Source: Bowmanella denitrificans (GTDB lineage Bacteria; Pseudomonadota; Gammaproteobacteria; Enterobacterales; Alteromonadaceae). From it: DNA of 64,000 nt. The translations under genes and the position numbers were made by a program. This document shows, one piece after another, positions 9,119 to 18,448 of the stretch (positions are counted from its first letter, which is position 1; the number at the start of each line of letters is the position of its first letter). The notes under the pieces were generated by a model that saw nothing but the letters and a program-made list of their open reading frames with translations, did not search any database and had not been told where the DNA came from. The stretch is from positions 17,015 to 81,014 of the forward strand of contig NZ_PEBU01000016.1 in assembly GCF_002887595.1 (NCBI RefSeq), in the 5' to 3' direction.

Positions 9119-10184
9119 ACTGGGGCGACATCTCTATGGTGGCGCCAAACAGGTCGTGTATTTAATGCGGGGCTTGCTCGAGTTCCAGGTAGAGAATGTC
9201 TTGGTTTGTGCCGCGCAGAGTGCAATTGCTGATACCGCCCAGCCCTATGCTCGAGTCGTCCCCATCCAGTATGGCGGAGAATGGGATCTGCGCATTCTGT
9301 ACCAGCTGTTTAGCATTATTGGTCGGGAAAAGCCTGATCTGGTGCACCTGCATAGTCGTCGCGGTGCAGATACCTGGGGATTACTGACTACCAGACTGGC
9401 GGGGGTACCTGTCGTCTGTTCCCGAAGGGTAGATAACAAAGAGCCTGCGTGGTTGGCCAGATTGAAGTACCGCAGTTGCAATAAGGTTATTTGTATCTCT
9501 GACGGAATTCGTCGGGTACTGATTGACGAGGGTGTACCGGCCTGTCATCTGCACCGTATTCACAGTGCGGTTGACTTAGCTGAATATCAGCCAGTGCAGG
9601 ACAAAGCCTGGTTTCTGGACACGTTCAAATTGAGCGGCAAAGAATTGGTTATCGGCTGTTTTGCCCAACTAATTGACAGGAAAGGGCAATCACTGCTGAT
9701 TCAAGCGATTGCCAACCTTTGGCAGCGACACCCTAACATCCGCCTGTTGCTCTTCGGTCAGGGGCCCAATGAACAGAAACTCCGGGTGTTAATCCAAGAT
9801 TTAGGTATGCAGGATGTAGTGCATTTAATGGGGTTCAGAAAGGATGTTGCGCGGATTATGCCGAATATTGATTTGGTTGTTCATCCCGCCTTTGCTGAGG
9901 GGTTGGGCGTAGCTTTACTGCAAGCAGCTGCTTGTGGCATTGCGGTTATTGCTTCCCGGGTTGGAGGCATTTCAGAAGTTATTGAGGATCAGAAAACCGG
10001 ACTGTTGGTTGAACCCGGCCAACTTGGACAACTTCAAAGTGCCATAGAACAGCTGCTGGAAACAACGCACTTGAGAAGACAAATGGGCGCCAAAGCGAGA
10101 GAAAAAATGCAACATCAGTTCTCACCGCAGATTATGAGCGCGCAAAACTACCACCTTTACCTTGAAGTGCTCGCCAACATTTAA
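9099..10184 (+). CDS. GT4 glycosyltransferase with Gln in the E-x7-E motif
   Basis: This 361-residue GT-B enzyme has an N-terminal LGRHLYGGAKQVVYLMRGL segment, a DLVHLHSRRGADTWG motif and a C-terminal donor domain. The usual E-x7-E signature reads AEGLGVALLQA: the first glutamate (about residue 267) is kept and the second position (about 275) is glutamine. In GT4 enzymes the second glutamate usually contacts the nucleotide, so donor handling may differ, although natural variants occur. It overlaps the upstream GT9 gene by 20 bp. It probably extends the LPS core beyond the heptose region. Confidence 0.85.
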   Translation: MKVLHLELGRHLYGGAKQVVYLMRGLLEFQVENVLVCAAQSAIADTAQPYARVVPIQYGGEWDLRILYQLFSIIGREKPDLVHLHSRRGADTWGLLTTRLAGVPVVCSRRVDNKEPAWLARLKYRSCNKVICISDGIRRVLIDEGVPACHLHRIHSAVDLAEYQPVQDKAWFLDTFKLSGKELVIGCFAQLIDRKGQSLLIQAIANLWQRHPNIRLLLFGQGPNEQKLRVLIQDLGMQDVVHLMGFRKDVARIMPNIDLVVHPAFAEGLGVALLQAAACGIAVIASRVGGISEVIEDQKTGLLVEPGQLGQLQSAIEQLLETTHLRRQMGAKAREKMQHQFSPQIMSAQNYHLYLEVLANI

Positions 10185-10317
10185 CTACATGCCATTTAAG
10201 TCCGAGTTAAAAAAACAAAGTAACAGTTTGATTTCAGGTGATAAATACTTTTGAATTGGGAGAGTTGCGCTATGCTTGAAATGTAAACAGCGTGGCAAAG
10301 GCACATAAGGCAGGGAA

Positions 10318-10773
10318 GTGAAAACCAGCAAATACTTGAAACTGATGATTGGCCTGTTGTTGCTCAGCTTGTCTGCCGCTGTATCCGCCAGTGATGCCGA
10401 GGTTATTGTCAACGCGGACAGCCAGGTTTTACATCTGTCACCGGCGCAACTTCGGCGCATTTTTACCATGCGTCAACGTCAGTGGCCAAACGGCACGCTG
10501 ATCAAAGTTTTCGTATTACCCAATCAAAACCCGCTTCACCAGCACTTCTGTAAATCTCAATTGAATATGTTTCCTTATCAGTTGGAACGGCTGTGGAATA
10601 AATTAGTGTATTCGGGTTTGAGTGAACGTCCTGTTGAGGTTTATGACCAGCAGCAAATGCTTCAGGTCATTGCACAAACCCCAGGTGCCATAGGCTACAT
10701 TGGCAAAGGTATGGATATTCAAGACTTCGGGGTGTTACTTATCACTATCAGTGAGGACGACAGTAATGAATAA
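10318..10773 (+). CDS. Small PstS-like periplasmic protein
   Basis: The 151-residue product has a signal peptide (cleavage after AVSA near residue 24) and a short substrate-binding-protein fold. LSPAQLRRIFTMRQRQWPNG and TPGAIGYIGKG resemble segments of phosphate-binding PstS proteins. It is about half the length of a full PstS, and no ABC transporter genes lie nearby. The GTG start has AAGG 7 nt upstream. The end overlaps the start of the outer-membrane protein gene by 8 bp, so the unit is translationally coupled, and a GGDEF-EAL gene follows. A role as a ligand sensor or carrier for that unit is inference. The ligand is not known. Confidence 0.7.
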   Translation: MKTSKYLKLMIGLLLLSLSAAVSASDAEVIVNADSQVLHLSPAQLRRIFTMRQRQWPNGTLIKVFVLPNQNPLHQHFCKSQLNMFPYQLERLWNKLVYSGLSERPVEVYDQQQMLQVIAQTPGAIGYIGKGMDIQDFGVLLITISEDDSNE

Positions 10774-11959
10774 ACATAACAATATTGGGTTACTGTTGAG
10801 CTGTTGGTTGGGCTTGAGCGCTGTTGCATCTGATTGTTGGGCAGAAGAGGACATAGTCTGGCATGGCTTTTTATCGCAGGGCTTAATGCAGGCAAGTAAG
10901 AGTAACTTTGTTAATGATGATGGGGATATTTCCTACCGACTTACCGAAGCAGGGATAAATCTCTCCTATCAGATTAATCCCAGCCTGCGACTAGCTTCTC
11001 AGGTTGTCTATCTGAATGGCGGCAATCGTTATCCTGAGGGTTTACGCCTTGATTACCTGTTTCTGGACTGGAGTGTATACACCAGTGATAACTGGGAGCT
11101 CAGGCTCAATTTAGGCAGATTTAAAAATTATCACTGGCTGTATTCATCAACCCGGGATATTCCTCACACGCGTCCTTCAATAGTTTTGCCCCAGTCACTC
11201 TACTATGATGCTTTCAGAGACTTTGCTAAAGGCAATGATGGTCTTGCCGCCCTGGCACAGGGCGATAGTCGTTGGGGAAATTGGGAGCTGAATTGGAGTT
11301 ATGGAACTACCCCCATTGAAAAGGCATTGACCAGAACCTTGCTGGGCGAATTTGCCACCGGAGAGCTTGAGCAAGTGTTCGACCATCAGGCGAGCTTTTA
11401 TTTTCAGCCCAAAGACAGCTATAGCCAGTTTGGTATTGCCATGGTCAGTTCCGACTTCAGGTATAAAAGTGGCAATGCGGACTTTTTTGTCGATGGCGAT
11501 GCCGGTACCAGACGCTGGATTGCCAGTTATAAATACAGTGCGGAGCATTGGGATCTGTCAATGGAAGCCGTTCAGGAACAACTTACCTACGACAATATCC
11601 TGTTTCCTGGCTATTACTTAAACACTTACTCTCAAGGCATTTATTTGCAAGGTCGGTGGTTCGCCAGTGACGCACTTACATTGCTGGGCCGCATAGACAT
11701 GGCTGACATGAATAAGGATGATAGAAGTGGCGCCTGGCTGGAGCAATACAGTGAAGGACGAATCCCGAGGTATTTCGGCTACTCCGATAGTTTGACCCTC
11801 GGAATGACGTATTTACTATCTGAAAATTTTGCCCTTCAGGCTGAAGTGCATCGGGTCAAAGGAACAGGGCGGCTGTCTCCTGCTGTTGTGCCCAACACCG
11901 CTATTAACCGCAGTGAATATTGGAATTTGTGGGCGGTGCAACTGATGTATTGGTTCTGA
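10766..11959 (+). CDS. Outer-membrane beta-barrel protein (porin-like)
   Basis: The 397-residue product has a signal peptide ending near DCWA and many amphipathic strands with aromatic girdles. Examples are LRLASQVVYL and WELRLNLGRFKNYHWLYSS. It ends in AVQLMYWF, so the last residue is phenylalanine as in outer-membrane porins. I do not recognise a specific porin family. The start at 10766 overlaps the PstS-like gene by 8 bp; the frame is open further upstream, but only this ATG gives a signal peptide. The GGDEF-EAL gene starts 1 nt after its stop. The three genes look like one transcript, so the barrel may serve the same ligand as the PstS-like protein. Confidence 0.75.
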   Translation: MNKHNNIGLLLSCWLGLSAVASDCWAEEDIVWHGFLSQGLMQASKSNFVNDDGDISYRLTEAGINLSYQINPSLRLASQVVYLNGGNRYPEGLRLDYLFLDWSVYTSDNWELRLNLGRFKNYHWLYSSTRDIPHTRPSIVLPQSLYYDAFRDFAKGNDGLAALAQGDSRWGNWELNWSYGTTPIEKALTRTLLGEFATGELEQVFDHQASFYFQPKDSYSQFGIAMVSSDFRYKSGNADFFVDGDAGTRRWIASYKYSAEHWDLSMEAVQEQLTYDNILFPGYYLNTYSQGIYLQGRWFASDALTLLGRIDMADMNKDDRSGAWLEQYSEGRIPRYFGYSDSLTLGMTYLLSENFALQAEVHRVKGTGRLSPAVVPNTAINRSEYWNLWAVQLMYWF

Positions 11960-11960
11960 T

Positions 11961-14423
11961 ATGCAGGTATTTATCAGCCTGCCGTGGAAAATCCTTGGCC
12001 TGCTCATTGCCGGTTTGCTGCTGGGCAGCGTGCTTCTCACTTACACCTGGCTGGATAAACTGGATGAAGATTTTGCCAAACAACAGGAGTTTCTGCTCAA
12101 CAAGGACGCCCAGCAGTATAAGCTGTTGACAGATATGCTGTTAAATCGCATGGAGACCAGGCTTGAGTCTTTAGTCCGGTTTCGCAGTCTGGATGGGCAA
12201 AGCAAAGAGCAGGTCGCCCAACTGGTGGAAGAGGAAATTGAGCATCTGCAAATGAATTGGCAGGTTGGCGATTTGTGGTTGTTCAAACAAGATGGTGAGT
12301 TACTTTACGGCACCACCTCAAAAGCGCCGGCACATATTCTCAGAGATAAGCAAAAGGTGGCTGATCAACAAATGTCGGTGGCCAATATCCGCTGTGATCG
12401 CATTTGTGAACTGTATGTCAGTGTGCCTATTCTACTTGGCCAGCAGTCCTGGGCCATTCTGTCTTCAAGCAGCTCTTTATTGGAAACCCTGGCCTACCTG
12501 AACCAGGCAACTGGCGCCGATCTGGCACTTTTTAAAGACACCGCAAATCACCAGCGTGGAAGTTTGTTCAGTGACCTCAGGCTGCAAGAACCCCTGGCTA
12601 TTAGTAAGAAGCATAAATTGCAGTATGTTCTCAGTCAGATGCCGGAAAATTTGTACCTAAAAGATATGCTCGAGAATGGCGCCCGACTGGAACTGGAGGA
12701 CAGTATGTTGCTGCTCAACCTGTTACCTTTGCAACAGGAGCAGCAGAGCGCTTATTTGCTGTTGATGCACGATATCACTGAGTTTAGTCGTGCACATAAA
12801 GCCTATCAACAGCGGGTACTTTGGATCGCAGTCAGCGTATTTTTGTTACTGCTGGGCTTGTTTTTCTGGTTGACGCGGCGTTTTCGCCGACGTTTGGTAT
12901 CGTTAGCCGGAAGCTTGCCGTTATTAGCACAAAAACGTTATCAGGACTTTCACGAGCGGCAAAGTCAGGCCACAACGTTGTTCCGTGATGAACTGGAAAT
13001 ACTGCAGGATTCAGCCACGTCTCTTGGCGAAGAATTGGAACGATTGGATGGTCAGGTAGAAGCCTATACCCGGGAGCTGGAGAACATCGCCATGTTCGAC
13101 AAACTGACCGGTCTGCCCAATCGCAATAAACTCAGTTTTTATCTGGGTGACATCTTACCAACGCTAGTTGATAAGCACGGCATCCTGTCGGTGTTGTTCC
13201 TTGATTTCGATAATTTCCGCAAAATCAATGATAGTCATGGTCATTCTTTGGGTGATGATTTTCTCGTGACCGTTACCAAGGAACTCTACTTATGTATCGA
13301 GAAAGAGGATTTTATTTGCCGTTTTGGCGGAGATGAGTTTGTACTGGTTTTAGCTCCGCGCAAGGATGAGCGGCAAATATTAAAAGTGGCAGAGGCTATT
13401 CAGCGTCGTTTCTGCCAGCCTGTGCAGGTGCAAAATCTGAGCTTTCATGTCTCGGTGAGCATTGGCATTTCGGTCACCATGGAACCCACAGCAGAGCCTG
13501 AAGAGTTAATTCGCCAGGCAGACATGGCCATGTATCACGCAAAAGATCAGGGTGGCAATCGTCCCTGCCTTTATAATGAGCAAATGTACCGGGCTTTGAC
13601 GCGTCGAACACAACTGGAAGAAGAGGTTCGGGAAGCCCTGAATTACGACGAACTCAGCTTTGCGTTGCAGCCACAGATAGAGATTCTCACTGGCCGACTG
13701 GTTGGCTTTGAAGCTTTGTTGCGCTGGATCCATCCACAGAAAGGTTTTGTGCCACCCGACGAGTTTATCCCCTTACTGGAAAATACCGAAAGCATGTTAA
13801 GAATTGGCTATTGGGGGTTAAGAAAAGCCTTTGAAATTCTGCAGCGCTTAAGAGCAATGGGTTTAATGGGATGCAAAATAGCAGTGAACCTGTCTGCTGA
13901 ACAAATGTTAGACAGTCGGTTAGGTCCTTATTTACAAGAACTTCTGGCAGAGTTTGGTCCTTACGCACAGTGGGTTGAGTTGGAACTGACCGAGCGCACA
14001 CTGGTGATGGATATCGACCATTGCCTTGGCATTATGCACCAGTTGCGGGAGATGGGATTTAGTTTCTCCATTGATGATTTCGGAACAGGTTACTCCTCAT
14101 TGAGTTATCTGAAAAAGATGCCGGTTGAGGTGATAAAGATCGATCGTAGTTTTGTTGCGGGTATGTTGGAAAATCATGCTGATTATCAAATCGTATCGTC
14201 CACCATTGCCATGGTGCATAACCTGGGCATGCGTGTTGTGGCAGAAGGGGTGGAAAATAAAGATCAGCTTCGCTGCCTGAATGAGCTGGACTGCGAAATC
14301 GGCCAGGGATATTACATCTCCCGGCCTATTATGGAGTCTGACTTATTCAGTATTCTTTCGAGCAAAGTCAAGGACGGTATCTGGCAAGGCCTGGGGCATG
14401 CTGCCCAGATTCCGAACCTATAA
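11961..14423 (+). CDS. Membrane GGDEF-EAL cyclic-di-GMP enzyme with periplasmic sensor
   Basis: The 820-residue protein has two membrane helices (about residues 9-29 and 284-304) around a periplasmic sensor of about 250 residues, then a charged linker, a GGDEF domain and an EAL domain. The GGDEF signature is intact near residue 456, and no RxxD inhibitory site precedes it. The EAL domain has EAL (about 584), ELTER, DDFGTGYSS (about 705), KIDRSF, AEGVE and a QGYY segment, so its catalytic residues look complete. It may therefore both make and break cyclic-di-GMP, the balance being set by the periplasmic domain. It is the last gene of the unit starting at 10318; the PstS-like protein is a possible input partner (inference). 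Confidence 0.92.
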   Translation: MQVFISLPWKILGLLIAGLLLGSVLLTYTWLDKLDEDFAKQQEFLLNKDAQQYKLLTDMLLNRMETRLESLVRFRSLDGQSKEQVAQLVEEEIEHLQMNWQVGDLWLFKQDGELLYGTTSKAPAHILRDKQKVADQQMSVANIRCDRICELYVSVPILLGQQSWAILSSSSSLLETLAYLNQATGADLALFKDTANHQRGSLFSDLRLQEPLAISKKHKLQYVLSQMPENLYLKDMLENGARLELEDSMLLLNLLPLQQEQQSAYLLLMHDITEFSRAHKAYQQRVLWIAVSVFLLLLGLFFWLTRRFRRRLVSLAGSLPLLAQKRYQDFHERQSQATTLFRDELEILQDSATSLGEELERLDGQVEAYTRELENIAMFDKLTGLPNRNKLSFYLGDILPTLVDKHGILSVLFLDFDNFRKINDSHGHSLGDDFLVTVTKELYLCIEKEDFICRFGGDEFVLVLAPRKDERQILKVAEAIQRRFCQPVQVQNLSFHVSVSIGISVTMEPTAEPEELIRQADMAMYHAKDQGGNRPCLYNEQMYRALTRRTQLEEEVREALNYDELSFALQPQIEILTGRLVGFEALLRWIHPQKGFVPPDEFIPLLENTESMLRIGYWGLRKAFEILQRLRAMGLMGCKIAVNLSAEQMLDSRLGPYLQELLAEFGPYAQWVELELTERTLVMDIDHCLGIMHQLREMGFSFSIDDFGTGYSSLSYLKKMPVEVIKIDRSFVAGMLENHADYQIVSSTIAMVHNLGMRVVAEGVENKDQLRCLNELDCEIGQGYYISRPIMESDLFSILSSKVKDGIWQGLGHAAQIPNL

Positions 14424-14547
14424 AGTATCACCAGCGCTCGTTTGACCTCTGCAATGGTCTGACCGGGCAATTCCATCGCATCTATATACCTGCACCTGAC
14501 TAGTCTTTTACAATAAGCCTTTGGCACAGTCCTAATGGAGCAAAACA

Positions 14548-15744
14548 ATGAATAGTGGTTTTACTGCGCACCTGCAACAACAACTGGCAGACGTGCGGGA
14601 GCAGGGCCTGTATAAGGCAGAAAGAGTCATCACCTCTCAGCAGCAGGCAGACATCCGGGTTAGCAGCGGCGAGCAAGTACTGAACTTTTGTGCCAACAAC
14701 TATTTAGGCCTGGCCAACCACCCTGAATTAATTGAAGCTGCCAAGCAAGGACTGGACAGCCATGGATTTGGTATGGCGTCAGTAAGGTTTATTTGTGGCA
14801 CTCAGGACATCCACAAACAGCTGGAAAACAAACTCAGCGAGTTCCTGCAAATGGAAGATACCATTCTGTATTCTTCCTGTTTTGACGCCAATGCCGGTTT
14901 ATTCGAAACCTTGCTGGGGCCGGAAGACGCCATTATCTCAGATGCTTTAAACCATGCCAGCATCATTGACGGTGTCCGCCTTTGTAAAGCTAAACGTTAC
15001 CGCTATGCCAATAACGATATGCAGGAGCTGGAGACGCAACTGCAACAGGCACAGGCAGATGGGGTCAGGTTCAAACTGATCGCCACTGATGGCGTGTTTT
15101 CCATGGATGGGGTGATTGCCAACCTGAAAGCGGTCTGTGATTTGGCTGATAAATACGATGCCCTGGTGATGGTGGATGACTCTCACGCGGTGGGATTTGT
15201 CGGTGAGCAGGGGCGTGGTAGCCATGAACATTGTGATGTAATGGGGCGGGTAGATATTATTACCGGTACCTTGGGTAAGGCCCTTGGTGGTGCTTCAGGT
15301 GGTTTCACTTCTGGCAAGAAGGAAGTGATTGACTGGTTGCGGCAGCGTTCACGTCCATATCTTTTTTCAAATTCTCTTGCGCCAGCTATTGTATCGGCGT
15401 CTATCCGGGTGTTGGATATGTTGGCCGAGGGCGGCGAGTTACGCCATCGTCTGCGCGAAAACAGTCAGTATTTCCGTCAGCGCATGACAGAGGCCGGTTT
15501 CACATTAGCAGGCGCAGACCATGCCATTATTCCGGTGATGTTGGGCGATGCCAAGCTGGCCGCACAAATGGCGGAAAAAATGCTTGAACGTGGTATTTAT
15601 GTGGTGGGCTTCTCATTCCCCGTGGTACCTCAGGGGCAAGCCAGAATCCGTACCCAAATGTCCGCCGCGCATACTCGCGAACAGTTGGATTGTGCCATAG
15701 ACGCCTTTATTGCTGTGGGTAAAGAATTGGGAGTGATAGCATGA
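14548..15744 (+). CDS. kbl: Glycine C-acetyltransferase (2-amino-3-ketobutyrate CoA ligase)
   Basis: This PLP enzyme cleaves 2-amino-3-ketobutyrate with CoA to glycine and acetyl-CoA, the second step of threonine degradation. The 398 residues match the E. coli length. The PLP-binding lysine is K244 in [13 protein letters not shown], and the VDDSHAVGF motif supplies the cofactor-contacting aspartate and histidine. AATGGAGCAAAACA places a GGAG ribosome-binding site 8 nt before the ATG. The gene overlaps tdh by ATGA (4 bp), as expected of a kbl-tdh operon. It acts in the cytoplasm. Confidence 0.97.
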   Translation: MNSGFTAHLQQQLADVREQGLYKAERVITSQQQADIRVSSGEQVLNFCANNYLGLANHPELIEAAKQGLDSHGFGMASVRFICGTQDIHKQLENKLSEFLQMEDTILYSSCFDANAGLFETLLGPEDAIISDALNHASIIDGVRLCKAKRYRYANNDMQELETQLQQAQADGVRFKLIATDGVFSMDGVIANLKAVCDLADKYDALVMVDDSHAVGFVGEQGRGSHEHCDVMGRVDIITGTLGKALGGASGGFTSGKKEVIDWLRQRSRPYLFSNSLAPAIVSASIRVLDMLAEGGELRHRLRENSQYFRQRMTEAGFTLAGADHAIIPVMLGDAKLAAQMAEKMLERGIYVVGFSFPVVPQGQARIRTQMSAAHTREQLDCAIDAFIAVGKELGVIA

Positions 15745-16763
15745 AATCCCTGTCAAAACTGCATGCCAAACCAGGCATTTGGCTGACCGAGACAGATAAG
15801 CCGGAAGTGGGTCATAACGACCTGCTGATTAAGATTCGCAAGACCGCCATTTGTGGCACTGATATGCATATTTATCATTGGGACGAATGGTCACAAAAAA
15901 CCATTCCTGTGCCCATGGTGGTAGGGCATGAATATGTCGGTGAAGTCGTCGACATGGGGCAGGAAGTGGCTGGTTTTAAAGTTGGTGACAGGGTATCTGG
16001 TGAAGGCCATATTACCTGCGGATATTGCCGTAATTGTCGGGCCGGACGCCGTCATCTGTGCCGCAACACCACGGGTGTTGGGGTTAATCGAGCCGGGGCG
16101 TTTGCCGAGTATCTGGTCATTCCTGCCTTTAATGCCTTCAAAATTCCAGACAATATTTCCGATGAACTGGCTTCCATTTTCGACCCATTCGGTAATGCCG
16201 TGCATACCGCGTTATCTTTTGATTTGGTGGGTGAAGATGTATTGATTACTGGTGCCGGCCCTATTGGCATTATGGCTGCCGCTGTCGCCCGTCATGTTGG
16301 GGCCCGCCATGTAGTGATCACCGATTTAAATGACTATCGTCTGGAACTGGCCAGAAAAATGGGGGCTACCCGGGCAGTGAATGTGGGTAAGGAGAACCTT
16401 GCCGATGTTATGAAAGAACTGGGCATGACTGAGGGGTTCGATGTTGGTCTGGAAATGTCCGGCGTACCTGCAGCGTTTAGGGATATGCTGGCCAAGATGA
16501 ATCACGGCGGTAAAATTGCCATGTTAGGTATTCCTTCCGGTGAGACCGCCATTGACTGGAATCAGGTGATTTTCAAAGGGCTGATTATTAAAGGTATCTA
16601 CGGACGGGAAATGTTTGAAACCTGGTATAAGATGGCCAGCCTGATCCAAAGTGGTTTGGATCTCAGCCCCATTATTACCCATAGATTCGCCGTTGATGAT
16701 TTCCAGCAGGGTTTTGATGCGATGGCGTCGGGGCAGTCTGGTAAAGTCGTGTTGAGTTGGTAA
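15741..16763 (+). CDS. tdh: L-threonine 3-dehydrogenase
   Basis: This NAD-dependent, zinc-containing medium-chain dehydrogenase oxidises L-threonine to 2-amino-3-ketobutyrate, the substrate of Kbl. Catalytic-zinc ligands are C38 (TAICGTD) and H63-E64 (GHEYVGE). The structural zinc is held by C93, C96, C99 and C107. The Rossmann segment is [20 protein letters not shown]. The 340-residue length is typical. It overlaps kbl by 4 bp and ends 5 bp before the glpE start, so all may be read on one transcript. Confidence 0.97.
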   Translation: MKSLSKLHAKPGIWLTETDKPEVGHNDLLIKIRKTAICGTDMHIYHWDEWSQKTIPVPMVVGHEYVGEVVDMGQEVAGFKVGDRVSGEGHITCGYCRNCRAGRRHLCRNTTGVGVNRAGAFAEYLVIPAFNAFKIPDNISDELASIFDPFGNAVHTALSFDLVGEDVLITGAGPIGIMAAAVARHVGARHVVITDLNDYRLELARKMGATRAVNVGKENLADVMKELGMTEGFDVGLEMSGVPAAFRDMLAKMNHGGKIAMLGIPSGETAIDWNQVIFKGLIIKGIYGREMFETWYKMASLIQSGLDLSPIITHRFAVDDFQQGFDAMASGQSGKVVLSW

Positions 16764-16768
16764 CGGGA

Positions 16769-17089
16769 ATGGCGCAGTTTTTACACATTCAGGCAGATGC
16801 GGCCAGCAAAATGCTGGCCGGGGATCAAGCCACATTAGTGGATATTCGTGATATCCAGTCCTTTAATGCAGCCCATATTCAGGGCGCAATGCATTTGTCC
16901 AATGAGTCTCTCAATGGCTTTATGCAGACGACCGCCAAAGACCGTGCGTTGATTGTTTGTTGCTATCATGGCATCAGCAGCCAACAGGCAGCCCAGTTTC
17001 TGGTCCAGCAGGGGTTCAATGAAGTGTACAGTCTGGACGGCGGATTTGAAGGCTGGCGTCAGAACTGGCCTTTTGTGAGCGGAGACTGA
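16769..17089 (+). CDS. glpE: Thiosulfate sulfurtransferase GlpE (single-domain rhodanese)
   Basis: The 106-residue rhodanese-fold protein has the active-site loop CYHGISS with catalytic Cys65, matching the E. coli enzyme in position and sequence. It also has [16 protein letters not shown] near residues 25-40. It transfers sulfane sulfur from thiosulfate to cyanide or other thiol acceptors. The ATG at 16769 is preceded by ACGGGA and is preferred over an in-frame TTG at 16757. Only 3 nt separate it from glpG, the usual glpE-glpG pairing. Confidence 0.95.
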   Translation: MAQFLHIQADAASKMLAGDQATLVDIRDIQSFNAAHIQGAMHLSNESLNGFMQTTAKDRALIVCCYHGISSQQAAQFLVQQGFNEVYSLDGGFEGWRQNWPFVSGD

Positions 17090-17092
17090 CAT

Positions 17093-17926
17093 TTGCAGTT
17101 AGTGGCATTCAGCCAGGAAGCGCCAGCACACTTGCTGGCTAACTACCTGAATCAGCAAGGAATCATAGTAAGCTACCAATTGTTGGAAGGTGAGCATCCT
17201 CACGCCGTTCTGCTAAAAGACGATAAGCGCTGGGAAGAAGCCCGACTTATCACCCAGGATTTCCTTCGCGATCCACGTCAGGCCAAATATCAGCAGGCTG
17301 CCTGGCAGCAAGGGCAGGTGGTAAACATGCAGCGTAGCCAGCAGGATATGTCGCCACAATTGCAAATTCTGATGCGTAGCCCCTTTACGTTGTTGGTACT
17401 GGTTGCTTGTACCTTAGTGTATTTGGGTAGCCTGATGGGGTGGTTCAGCCAGTTACAGCACATGTTGTCTTTTCAGCCCCCGGCATTGCTGGTGGAAACC
17501 CAGCAGTGGTGGCGACTGCTGGGGCCTGCATTTCTGCACTTCTCGGCGCTGCACATAGTATTTAACCTATTGTGGTGGGCAATTCTCGCCAGCCAGATAG
17601 AACAGAAGTTCGGCACCCTGAATCTGTTACTGGTGTTTGTGGTTACGGCCTTGCTATCCAACTACACACAGTACCTGCATACCGGGCCTAATTTTGGCGG
17701 CCTGTCTGGCGTGGTCTATGGCGTGATGGGGTTTGTCTGGTGGTGTGGTTGGCTGCGCCCGCAGTGGGGATTACATCTTTCTAAACCTCTGGTAGGGTTT
17801 ATTCTGTTCTGGCTGATTTTAGGTTATGCCGATTTACTTTGGGTCAGTGTGGCAAATACCGCACATACGGTAGGCCTGGTAAGTGGCTGCTTACTTGCTC
17901 TGATCTACACCAGGCTGGGACGCTGA
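17093..17926 (+). CDS. glpG: Rhomboid intramembrane serine protease GlpG
   Basis: The 277-residue protein has an N-terminal cytoplasmic GlpG domain (about 1-90) and six membrane helices. The catalytic dyad is Ser205 (GGLSGVVYG) and His258 (NTAHTVG). His154 and Asn158 (LHIVFN) form the oxyanion-hole region. These lie four residues later than the E. coli positions 201 and 254. The start codon is an unusual TTG with GGAG about 7 nt upstream (17082-17085). It cleaves membrane protein segments in the inner membrane. It is convergent with the fliL-like gene, with 2 nt between the stop codons. Confidence 0.95.
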   Translation: MQLVAFSQEAPAHLLANYLNQQGIIVSYQLLEGEHPHAVLLKDDKRWEEARLITQDFLRDPRQAKYQQAAWQQGQVVNMQRSQQDMSPQLQILMRSPFTLLVLVACTLVYLGSLMGWFSQLQHMLSFQPPALLVETQQWWRLLGPAFLHFSALHIVFNLLWWAILASQIEQKFGTLNLLLVFVVTALLSNYTQYLHTGPNFGGLSGVVYGVMGFVWWCGWLRPQWGLHLSKPLVGFILFWLILGYADLLWVSVANTAHTVGLVSGCLLALIYTRLGR

Positions 17927-17928
17927 GC

Positions 17929-18324
17929 TCAGCCTTGATAAAGGTACTTAGTAAATATCACATCCTTGATCATCTCTGAGCCGGTTTCCTGTTTCATCAA
18001 TTGCCGCAGCTTTTGCAGGCAATCCCTGCGAATTTCTTCGCGACCAGTAAGAGATTTAACTTTTTCTTCCGGCTGACGGCCAAAAATATCAATAGTCGTG
18101 GCCCTGAGCAGCGGTGAGTGATGTTCAGCTGCTTCAAGAAAAGAAGCGTCTTCAAGCATCAGTTCCACCGTGACCCTCACATACCCCAGGTTGCGGCTGC
18201 TGGTGCTGACATAGTTAGTGACAATATCGGGTTCCAGACCAAAATAGGCGTAGGCTGCCATCGCCCGGGGTGAAATCAGCATCAGGGGTAGCAAAACCAG
18301 TACGACTATCTGTCTGTTGAACAT
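17929..18324 (-). CDS. FliL-like flagellar basal-body-associated protein
   Basis: The 131-residue product has an N-terminal hydrophobic signal or anchor (LVLLPLMLI, then PRAMA) and a FliL-type domain: GYVRVTVELMLED, HSPLLRATTIDIFG, LRQLMKQETG and a C-terminal IKDVIFTKYLYQ. Canonical FliL sits in the fliLMN operon and stabilises stator-motor contacts. This copy stands alone, between glpG and ubiC, so it is an orphan paralogue whose link to motility is inferred. Its start region overlaps the long open frame upstream of ubiC on the other strand, but the true ubiC start is 125 bp away. Confidence 0.75.
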   Translation of the reverse strand: MFNRQIVVLVLLPLMLISPRAMAAYAYFGLEPDIVTNYVSTSSRNLGYVRVTVELMLEDASFLEAAEHHSPLLRATTIDIFGRQPEEKVKSLTGREEIRRDCLQKLRQLMKQETGSEMIKDVIFTKYLYQG

Positions 18325-18448
18325 AAGGTATAAGTTCCGGGTTTCTATTCACTATGGGTATTTTATCAACAAAATCATACAGACGGACAGTTCCGCACAG
18401 GTATTTTTCCGCCCACCTGATTTGCTGCTATGCGGCACCACGGGTATT

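Noticed and set aside
10185..10469. Minus-strand frame of 94 codons before and inside the PstS-like gene
   Set aside because: It overlaps a gene with a clear signal peptide and has no family match or ribosome-binding site.
18317..18448. N-terminal extension of ubiC
   Set aside because: The upstream residues do not resemble UbiC and the segment overlaps the start of the fliL-like gene; ATG 18449 is the family-like start.
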